NCBI GenBank assembly: GCA_002373715.1
Contig: DFLI01000014.1
Span: forward strand, 1-16,567
Origin: Bacteroidales bacterium UBA3623
Lineage (GTDB): Bacteria; Bacteroidota; Bacteroidia; Bacteroidales; UBA932
Length of the DNA stretch: 16,567 nucleotides
Reading direction: 5' to 3'
This document shows positions 1 to 5,729 of the stretch, in pieces; the stretch's first letter is position 1; each line of letters begins with the position of its first letter. The notes under the pieces were generated by a model. The model was given only the letters and a program-made list of their open reading frames with translations. It searched no databases and was not told where the DNA came from. Both the position numbers and the translations under genes were made by a program.

Positions 1-1670
1 GGCATATCCACATATTTTACCTTGCCCTCGTTAATGGCCTTTCTAAGGTCTGCGTTGGTCTGGTAAGGCATGCGGCACTTCAGCACGCCGGAACGGGTAA
101 GAAGGCCGTCAAAATCGTCTCCCAGGGAGGCACCGGAATACACGGTCAGGTCCAGTTGCTCTCCCTTCTGTGCCTTCATGGAGAGGGCCTTTGCCACCTT
201 TTTAGGATAACCGGAAAGGGTGAAGCCGGACACGCCCAGCGTCATTCCCGGCTCAATATAGCTGGAAGCCTCGCGGGAAGAACGGATCTTGGAGAGCAGA
301 GACTTCATCTTGATGCGGCTTTCAAAGGAGTCCGTCACTTTGGAGTCGGAATCAATGAAGTCGGGCTCCGGAATACCATAATAACGCTTGTATTCCACCG
401 GGGCGTGGCCACGGCTTTCCATTCTCTTGAGGAGCGTAACCGGGATGCCCAGTTTTTCCAGGGCAGCAGCCACGGCCTTGGCATATTTGTCGGTTTCGAA
501 GTTCTGCAGGAAGGTAATGGAGAACTCGTCCCCCACTTCCACCATGGTAATCATAGGAATGCGGCGAATGGCCGATGTCCAGCATACATCCTCAATCTCG
601 TTCAGATAGCCGTGGTCGGAAAGGCGGCCGATGTAACTGAACACATAAGTTCCGATGAAGGTGTTATAATTCTTGGCATAGAAGGCCATACGCTCGCGGA
701 AATCTGAATACTTCTCAGCCTCCTTGGTAATGGCATTGTACGCATTGAGGGTGCTCTTGAGCTGGTCCGGAGAGATAAGCGCCTTCAGGTCTGCGCGAAG
801 CTGAGCACCCAGTTCAGACTCGCTCTGCTTCAGCTGTTCCGGCAAAACGGACTGGAAGGCAAAGGTCCAGCCGTTGCGGTGGGTGTTCTCAATACCCACG
901 GCCGTGCGGCAGTTTACGGGAAGGGCAGCAGTGAACTGCTTCTTGTTGCTGGGATACATCTCCTGTAGCACACGGGCCATAATAGCCTGGAAGGCCGATG
1001 CAGGAGAATGTCCATTCTCCTTGCAGAAGGCCATGAATTCCGCGCTCTTGAAATCCAGGTGGTAGCGCGTCATCTTGGCTCCTTCGTCCACGAAGGCATC
1101 TTTGTGGCTCTTATCCACCTCCAGGGTTTCCGGCATATAGAAGATATCCTCGTCATTCGGGGCCGGTTTGGGAACGAAGCCGGGAGTGACCTCATACACT
1201 TGGTCTCCCAGGTCGTCGAACATGCCCTCGCGAACCGTGCCGTCGTTCAGCCAAATACCGGTGGAGTCATACTCTTTACCGTTCTTGAAGGTAAAGTAGT
1301 AGTACATCAAGGTATCATACACACGGTTGCGGCCCACGCCGTCGGTGAGTCCGTGGAAGTAGGAAATCCAGATTTTGTTCTCGATATAGGAAATACTGAA
1401 CATACGCCCCTCTGCGAAAGCGCCGCCAATATTGGCCGGGCCATACATTTCCACCGCCTTGAAACGCGTTCCCGCGTCCTTATAGGTGATATCCGCTCCG
1501 TTAATGTCCAGTACAAAATTCACCCAGGGATGTACCTTAACGGTCTCATCAATGGCCTTTTGCAGGATTTCTCCGTTCACATTCTCATTGAGTTGGATGT
1601 ACTGGGTGTTGCCGGCATCAAGAAAATAAAAATACAGCCAGGCGCAGTAGCGGATTGGGGTTTGTTTCAT
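1..1670 (-). CDS. Acyltransferase (condensation-like) fused to acetyl-CoA hydrolase/CoA-transferase, partial at 3' end
   Basis: The frame is open from ATG at 1670-1668 to the left edge, 556 codons without a stop. The first ~430 residues resemble the CoA-dependent acyltransferase superfamily (condensation, alcohol acetyltransferase and PapA types). They carry the HxxxDG active-site motif as HGLTDG at residues 106-111 and the later FSYIGRL strand at 344-350. From about residue 455 (MKSLLSKIRSS) the protein matches the N-terminus of acetyl-CoA hydrolase/succinyl-CoA:acetate CoA-transferase: GMTLGVSGFT, SGASLGDDFD and LRKAINEGKVKYVD. The CoA-transferase catalytic Glu lies beyond the window. Anchor codons at 1353, 687 and 306 share one frame, so the fusion is not a missed frameshift within the window. 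CoA-transferases of this family move CoA between short-chain acids. Joining one to an acyltransferase suggests local acyl-CoA supply, which is inference. Acceptor and donor are unknown. It is divergent from the TlpA gene. Confidence 0.8.
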   Translation of the reverse strand, partial: MKQTPIRYCAWLYFYFLDAGNTQYIQLNENVNGEILQKAIDETVKVHPWVNFVLDINGADITYKDAGTRFKAVEMYGPANIGGAFAEGRMFSISYIENKIWISYFHGLTDGVGRNRVYDTLMYYYFTFKNGKEYDSTGIWLNDGTVREGMFDDLGDQVYEVTPGFVPKPAPNDEDIFYMPETLEVDKSHKDAFVDEGAKMTRYHLDFKSAEFMAFCKENGHSPASAFQAIMARVLQEMYPSNKKQFTAALPVNCRTAVGIENTHRNGWTFAFQSVLPEQLKQSESELGAQLRADLKALISPDQLKSTLNAYNAITKEAEKYSDFRERMAFYAKNYNTFIGTYVFSYIGRLSDHGYLNEIEDVCWTSAIRRIPMITMVEVGDEFSITFLQNFETDKYAKAVAAALEKLGIPVTLLKRMESRGHAPVEYKRYYGIPEPDFIDSDSKVTDSFESRIKMKSLLSKIRSSREASSYIEPGMTLGVSGFTLSGYPKKVAKALSMKAQKGEQLDLTVYSGASLGDDFDGLLTRSGVLKCRMPYQTNADLRKAINEGKVKYVDM

Positions 1671-1735
1671 GTTAATAATCAATAGTTTCCGATAAATAAT
1701 ACACCTTGCCCGCCACAAAGCGAGCATTTCGGTAT

Positions 1736-1743
1736 CAAATATA
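1736..1743 (-). promoter_or_regulatory. Possible -7 box for the fusion gene
   Basis: The minus strand reads TATATTTG here, matching the Bacteroidota -7 consensus TAnnTTTG. It would leave a leader of about 60 nt before the ATG at 1670. No TTTG is present 19-21 bp upstream, so the call rests on the -7 box alone. Confidence 0.4.
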
Positions 1744-1774
1744 CGTAATTTATCTAAATATTGGTATAAATGCT

Positions 1775-1782
1775 TATATTTG
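1775..1782 (+). promoter_or_regulatory. Possible -7 box for the TlpA-like gene
   Basis: TATATTTG on the plus strand matches TAnnTTTG and sits 24 bases before the ATG at 1807. The -33 region has no clear TTTG. It faces away from the box at 1736-1743, giving a compact divergent control region. Confidence 0.4.
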
Positions 1783-1806
1783 TCATTGATAAAACGATAC
1801 TTAATC

Positions 1807-2850
1807 ATGAAAAATTCAATTATCTCTCCCCTGTGCGCGCTGCTTTTGGGTCTCAGCGCATGTCAGTCCCAGCCCGAATACTGCACCGTGAAAGGCTCCG
1901 TTAAAGGCCTGAAGGACGGAACAAAACTCGAATTGCAGGACCAATATGACCATTACAAGGCTATTGCAAAAACAAGGGTTAAGGATGGTGCATATGAGTT
2001 CCACCCCAATGTTTCTGCGCCCACCCACGTGTATCTCATTTCGGAAGATAATGAGCAGCTGAAGGACTTCTTCCTGGAACCGGGAACCATTATGGCCGAT
2101 GTAGATGCAACGGATGAAATGGATTATGCCGCCTATGCAACAGGCACGCCGTCCAATGACTTGCTGCGAAAGATTAGTCAATTGGATAAAAACGGAGAAC
2201 CGGATGCTGCCCAAACCATTCGGGACAGTGTTCTAAATGCCGAAGAAACCGGCATTCTGGCTCTCTATATGGCCGACGCCAACGGCGCCACGGCTGCCCA
2301 GGGCCTGGTAGTACTTGACCACCTCTCTGCCGACCTTGCAGCCAAGCCCTATGTGACCGAGTTTAGGGAAACACTCACCCGCCGTGCAAGAACCGAGCCC
2401 GCACCGGAAGGCAGCGAAACCCCGAACTATTTCATTGATATGGAGTTCCCGGACATCGACGGTAATCTGATCAGTCTGAGCTCAGTGGTGAACAACCCCG
2501 CCAATCGCTACATTCTCCTGGACTTCTGGGCCACCTGGTGCAGTCCCTGCCGAGAATCCATTCCCAAACTGCAAGCCCTGTATAAAGAGTACCATGACAA
2601 AGGCCTTGAGATTTATTCCGTTTCGGAAGACGTAACAGAGAAGAACTGGAAGAACTTCCTCCCGGAAAGTGGAATGAACTGGGTAAATGTACGGGATACT
2701 TATCCTGGAAGGAATGACAAAGGTATGATGACGATTTATGCCCTCCACGGCATCCCAACCATGATGCTCATTGATGGAGAAACCGGAGCCATCATCTTCA
2801 GGGACAGAATGAAAGATATAGTACCGGTCATAACTGCTCTTTTCCAGTAG
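1807..2850 (+). CDS. TlpA-like thiol-disulfide oxidoreductase lipoprotein (DUF4369 + thioredoxin fold)
   Basis: This is a 347-residue envelope protein. The start at 1807 is preferred over an in-frame ATG at 1780 because it gives a compact lipoprotein signal, MKNSIISPLCALLLGLSAC, with the lipobox cysteine at residue 19. The 1780 start would put the -7 box inside the gene. Residues ~25-125 look like the DUF4369 domain common in Bacteroidota (CTVKGSVKGLKDGTKLEL). Residues ~215-345 form a TlpA/AhpC-type thioredoxin domain with the redox motif WCSPC at 244-248 and the cis-proline loop GIPTMM around Pro317. It probably reduces or isomerises disulfides of secreted or cytochrome-type proteins; the substrate is not visible. 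It appears monocistronic, followed by a repeat-rich intergenic region. Family assignment is secure, exact role is not. Confidence 0.9.
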   Translation: MKNSIISPLCALLLGLSACQSQPEYCTVKGSVKGLKDGTKLELQDQYDHYKAIAKTRVKDGAYEFHPNVSAPTHVYLISEDNEQLKDFFLEPGTIMADVDATDEMDYAAYATGTPSNDLLRKISQLDKNGEPDAAQTIRDSVLNAEETGILALYMADANGATAAQGLVVLDHLSADLAAKPYVTEFRETLTRRARTEPAPEGSETPNYFIDMEFPDIDGNLISLSSVVNNPANRYILLDFWATWCSPCRESIPKLQALYKEYHDKGLEIYSVSEDVTEKNWKNFLPESGMNWVNVRDTYPGRNDKGMMTIYALHGIPTMMLIDGETGAIIFRDRMKDIVPVITALFQ

Positions 2851-2886
2851 TTTAGATTTCCATTTGCAGGCTCAAATAACCTGAGC

Positions 2887-3013
2887 GGCACACCCTATGC
2901 CCTTCGGGCCGGTACGGGCCTTGCGGCCCTATCCCTCCCACCGCTTCGCGGCGGGCCCCTCCCATTCACGGAGACATGGGCGTCTACGCCGCCCGAAGGG
3001 CATAGGGTGTGCC
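2887..3013 (+). repeat. 127-bp structured palindromic element, copy 1
   Basis: The ends are perfect 23-bp inverted repeats (2887-2909 and 2991-3013). The interior can form three hairpins: GGGCC-TTGC-GGCCC (2916-2929), a CCGC-TTC-GCGG stem extendable to 2937-2955, and CCCAT...ATGGG (2961-2980). A short GGCG-TCTA-CGCC stem at 2979-2990 overlaps and competes with the last. A near-identical copy in opposite orientation lies at 7864-7989. No flanking target-site duplication is evident. It resembles a small non-autonomous mobile element or REP-like unit; function unknown. Confidence 0.9.
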
Positions 3014-3019
3014 TCCCCT

Positions 3020-3071
3020 GCCGCTTTGACACAAAAACGGCTATACAGCGACTTCTGACTGTCAAGGTGGC
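3020..3071. repeat. 52-bp inverted-repeat unit, copy a
   Basis: The arms GCCGCTTTGAC and GTCAAGGTGGC pair with one mismatch and wobble pairs. The unit matches the one at 3103-3154 at 42 of 52 positions without gaps, counted by hand. It begins six bases after the 127-bp element. Confidence 0.75.
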
Positions 3072-3102
3072 TGCATTTTCGGGCAAATAGAGGCTATTCG
3101 TT

Positions 3103-3154
3103 GCCGCCTCGACAAAACAACGGCCTTACTGCTACTTCTAACTGTCGAGGTGGC
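3103..3154. repeat. 52-bp inverted-repeat unit, copy b
   Basis: This is a second unit in direct orientation, 83 bp from the first, with arms GCCGCCTCGAC and GTCGAGGTGGC. Relative to copy a, a T-A pair in the stem is replaced by C-G, and a T-G wobble is replaced by C-G. The stem is therefore maintained. Confidence 0.75.
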
Positions 3155-3190
3155 AAGTTAGGATACGGGCCGATTGTTGTGGCCTATTAC

Positions 3191-3397
3191 TTACATCAGC
3201 AGCCGCACCAGGCCCTCGGTTTTCACAAACGTGCTAGGATGCGACATCACGCATGCGAAAACCTGAGGGCTGGATACCGGCTCTTTATCCCAACGGGTAA
3301 ACAGGCCCTGAGCATTAATCTCCCGGGCGATATGCTCCATGCGCATACCATATCCGGCATTGGCGAGGAGGAAAACTATGGCTTCTTCCAGTTTCAT
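3191..3397 (-). CDS. Small stand-alone HARE-HTH domain protein
   Basis: This is a 68-residue protein starting at ATG 3397 and ending with TAA. Its whole length resembles the HARE-HTH winged-helix domain found in eukaryotic ASXL proteins, the RNA polymerase delta subunit and some restriction enzymes. The visible features are an N-terminal helix (EEAIVFLLANAGYGMRMEHIA), a middle segment (REINAQGLFTR) and a C-terminal strand ending FVKTEGLVRLLM. Such domains are thought to bind DNA or sense its modification. It lies 120 bases downstream of the helicase/MazG operon on the same strand but behind a strong terminator, with its own -7 box. Its base composition looks more like the GC-richer host genes than the AT-rich operon, so it may be a neighbour rather than part of that system. 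No enzymatic domain is attached, which is the oddity. Confidence 0.7.
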   Translation of the reverse strand: MKLEEAIVFLLANAGYGMRMEHIAREINAQGLFTRWDKEPVSSPQVFACVMSHPSTFVKTEGLVRLLM

Positions 3398-3417
3398 ACA
3401 GCAACAAGTTTACGGTG

Positions 3418-3425
3418 CAAAGCTA
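3418..3425 (-). promoter_or_regulatory. Possible -7 box for the HARE-HTH gene
   Basis: The minus strand reads TAGCTTTG, matching TAnnTTTG, 20 bases before the ATG at 3397. Its upstream half would lie inside the terminator hairpin of the preceding operon. No TTTG occurs at the usual 19-21 bp spacing. Confidence 0.45.
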
Positions 3426-3458
3426 AAAAAAGCTTGAGCCAAACTGTGGCGCAAGCTT
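3425..3458 (-). terminator. Intrinsic terminator of the helicase/MazG operon
   Basis: On the minus strand a 12-bp stem (arms 3447-3458 and 3430-3441, one mismatch) with a five-base loop is followed by seven T residues. It lies 59 bases after the stop codon of the GIY-YIG/DUF2075 gene. In the plus direction there is no comparable T-tract. Confidence 0.85.
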
Positions 3459-3517
3459 AAATAACTTTTCTCAGAACTTCAACAAATGTCGGAATTATAC
3501 AAGTCGATAAAAGTGGA

Positions 3518-5389
3518 TTATGCTAATGGAAAGAATCTTTCAAGATAATCCTGAAGGCCCTGATTACAAGCATATAGATAACAACCTTTTATTCCTCTCA
3601 TCATCATAACCTTATATGCGTTGATTATGAATGTCTTAAGCTGTTTATCATCGATGCCTTCTTTGACCTTTGCATCATAAAACTCCTTACGATTAATTAC
3701 CAGTTCATTCTTTTGGGAATCAAAGTCAATCTCTTTCCCAAAGATTATTCCGACATGGTTAAGATCGTACCCTTGTGTTGTATGAACGCAACCGATTTCC
3801 TCCGGGGAGCTTTTTAGAATCCATTGTGAAGAATTAAGATTCCAATAATACCCTTTTCCATTTAAAATTATATCATAATCCCTTCCGGCTTTTTTCAAAT
3901 CTGTAATACTCCGGAAGGATTTTTTGCTCTTTTTGTATTTTGGGGATCCATCCTTTTTCACGCCTACCCTTTCCTTTGATGAGACCCATTCCCAAGAATA
4001 ACCTGCCAAAGTACGACAAAGTCCATATTTCTTATCGTCGGCAATAATCTGGCTTATCATATTATTGGGGTCATAGAAAAGCCTTATATCGTAATTGCTG
4101 AAAGTTTTTCTTTTGGGCTCCATGCAATTAAAGACCGCTTCTACGTATTCTGTAAACTCTCCCCCGCCATTGCAACGCATTTGCGATTTTAACACTTTCT
4201 CGCAGACGTTTCGGCCATTTAGCCGCCCCTGAAACTCCTTATTCGTTATGTCAGTGGGCTTGATAGACTGGTGCTCATCATAAACCATCACTTGATACTT
4301 TGTCTTTGTTAGGATAAAGTCAAGTTGGTTGGCAGTTTTGGTATTCAATCCCAGCCTTTTGCAGCAGTTGTCAAAGGCATTCATCTCAGTTCCGGACATG
4401 GCAAGTCTCCGCTTCAGTCTGTGTGCCTCATCTACAAAGACCACATCATATTCCCTCTCCCCTTTCTTCGTTACTACTTGATTAGGACCGATTACCATTT
4501 TGACTTTCATTCCTTTGACCGACGTCGAGGAGTACTTGAAAACCATTTGGAATGTGCTCCGGATAGACTCCATGGGGACAACGAATCCAATTTTTAAGTC
4601 ATTATACCCCGTCTTTCCCTTCCACAATTTGAGAAATCTTTCTATCTCACAGTGAAGAGCATAACGCTCGTCCAAATCATCATCAGAATCTTCTTCAGGG
4701 TCATAATCGTATTTCAGATAATGGCTTTTAAGGAGAGTCATTATCATATTAATCAGCACTATCGACTTCCCGGTACCAGCGACTCCTTTAATAATGGTTG
4801 TTCCTGGTTCGTCAGTTGATAGGCAGCATATCATATGACGGATAACATCTCTACAAACCAGTTCCTGTTCTGCGGTCAGATTTGTATATGGAGAATACTT
4901 GAAAAGATCCGAATTGTTTATAGAATCATATGAGTTGGCAACCAATTTCCCCAGAAACAGCTTCTTCCAGATTTCCTCCACTTTCCCCTGGTAAAGAGCA
5001 CGGTTATAATAATCATGCTGGTACGATTGACCAGCATTTTTATTTTGGAGGGAATGCTCCCCAGGTTGGCCTAGTTCCTTTTGAATGGCTGAATCGGCTT
5101 CTATCAAACGAATGAGACTCTGCTCAATGTCAAGAATAGCAGACTTGTTGAAGGAATCATCAAATACTATCTTTATGTGATTAAGACGTTTCCTTTCTTC
5201 GTAATTCTTGCCTTTAGGATCTGCGTGTTGAAGATAGCGGGTGTGCGCGCTAGTGGTTTCTCCTACATAAATTTCGTCGTCATTATGAATAAGGTAAACC
5301 ACAGGCCAATTAATCCCGTGTTCCATGGAGGCAAGCTGATCTTGTTCCCCTGGAAATGCCAAATCGAGTATTTTAAGTGCAGCATTCAT
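3518..5389 (-). CDS. GIY-YIG nuclease fused to DUF2075 superfamily 1 helicase-like ATPase
   Basis: This is a 623-residue protein. The N-terminus carries a GIY-YIG nuclease core: VYLI at 31-34, YVGET at 41-45, a candidate catalytic Arg51 (HTRYLQH) and Glu89 (IEQSLI). Residues ~165-620 are a DUF2075 (Schlafen group 3-like) P-loop domain. Walker A is GVAGTGKS at 202-209, Walker B is VFVDEAH with Asp320-Glu321, a motif III-like region is YDEHQS at 370-375, a motif V-like HTTQGYD is at 536-542, and a motif VI-like AYKVMMMRGIKG is at 591-602. It probably uses ATP to move on or remodel nucleic acid, with strand cleavage by the GIY-YIG domain. It is the last gene of a three-gene operon, starting 7 bases after the MazG stop. 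All key residues looked for are present. Domain call is firm; biological role (phage defence or repair) is inferred. Confidence 0.88.
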   Translation of the reverse strand: MNAALKILDLAFPGEQDQLASMEHGINWPVVYLIHNDDEIYVGETTSAHTRYLQHADPKGKNYEERKRLNHIKIVFDDSFNKSAILDIEQSLIRLIEADSAIQKELGQPGEHSLQNKNAGQSYQHDYYNRALYQGKVEEIWKKLFLGKLVANSYDSINNSDLFKYSPYTNLTAEQELVCRDVIRHMICCLSTDEPGTTIIKGVAGTGKSIVLINMIMTLLKSHYLKYDYDPEEDSDDDLDERYALHCEIERFLKLWKGKTGYNDLKIGFVVPMESIRSTFQMVFKYSSTSVKGMKVKMVIGPNQVVTKKGEREYDVVFVDEAHRLKRRLAMSGTEMNAFDNCCKRLGLNTKTANQLDFILTKTKYQVMVYDEHQSIKPTDITNKEFQGRLNGRNVCEKVLKSQMRCNGGGEFTEYVEAVFNCMEPKRKTFSNYDIRLFYDPNNMISQIIADDKKYGLCRTLAGYSWEWVSSKERVGVKKDGSPKYKKSKKSFRSITDLKKAGRDYDIILNGKGYYWNLNSSQWILKSSPEEIGCVHTTQGYDLNHVGIIFGKEIDFDSQKNELVINRKEFYDAKVKEGIDDKQLKTFIINAYKVMMMRGIKGCYLYACNQGLQDYLERFFPLA

Positions 5390-5396
5390 ATCTATA

Positions 5397-5726
5397 CTAC
5401 AATTCGTTATACTTTTTTGCAGAGCCTTTTGCTTTCTCTACTGGATACTTAGCCGCATTCTTACGAATCTTTTCCAGCATGATTTCCTTGATGTCAAGGT
5501 TATATTTGTCTGCCATCTGGAAAGCATAGTTCAGGACATCTGCCAATTCCTCACGAATCTTTTCCGGGTTAGCGTCATCAGGTTTTTTCCATAAAAAGCA
5601 CTCAAGAAGCTCTGATGCTTCTACGGAAAGGCCTATAGCTAAATCTTTCCCGTTATGGAACTGGTCCCAGTCGCGCTCCTGCGTAAAACGTCGCAACTCT
5701 TCCTGAATAATTTCGATGTCAGACAT
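5397..5726 (-). CDS. MazG-like nucleotide pyrophosphohydrolase
   Basis: This is a 109-residue all-alpha NTP pyrophosphohydrolase of the MazG / dCTP-pyrophosphatase (RS21-C6-like) type. These enzymes hydrolyse (d)NTPs to (d)NMP and pyrophosphate with Mg2+. The metal-binding signature ExxE...ExxD is intact: Glu36-Glu39 in VEASELLE and Glu60-Asp63 in EELADVL. The preceding segment WDQFHNGKDLAIGLS matches the substrate-pocket region, including the conserved Trp-x-x-Phe-His order. It is encoded between two helicase-nuclease genes, with a 3-base gap upstream and a 7-base gap downstream, so co-transcription is very likely. A house-cleaning enzyme in this position suggests that its nucleotide hydrolysis is used by the system, for example to lower or reshape the nucleotide pool. 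That role is inference, and its preferred nucleotide cannot be read from sequence. Confidence 0.9.
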   Translation of the reverse strand: MSDIEIIQEELRRFTQERDWDQFHNGKDLAIGLSVEASELLECFLWKKPDDANPEKIREELADVLNYAFQMADKYNLDIKEIMLEKIRKNAAKYPVEKAKGSAKKYNEL

Positions 5727-5729
5727 ATG

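Larger units (their letters stand above)
2851..3190. other. Repeat-rich intergenic region
   Basis: No convincing gene is visible in these 340 bases. They hold a small hairpin (GCTCA/TGAGC, 2870-2886) abutting a 127-bp palindromic element (2887-3013), then two related 52-bp inverted-repeat units (3020-3071 and 3103-3154) separated by 31 bp. Open frames read through the element on either strand are by-products of its base composition. The folded repeats are the only candidates for ending the TlpA transcript from the left and the HARE-HTH transcript from the right; neither has a T-tract. Confidence 0.75.

Noticed and set aside
1008..1685. 225-codon plus-strand frame in the left part of the window
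   Set aside because: It is antisense to the continuous minus-strand acyltransferase/CoA-transferase frame, which contains clear family motifs.
2895..3086. Proline/arginine/glycine-rich open frame across the first 127-bp element, with a related one at 7836-8084
   Set aside because: Both are readings through the GC-rich palindromic element; similarity between them follows from the repeat and not from protein selection.
3020..3154. Possible two-repeat CRISPR array or integron attC sites
   Set aside because: There are only two diverged units with no cas or integrase gene, and they lack the conserved attC core ends; the units are imperfect palindromes with one spacer.
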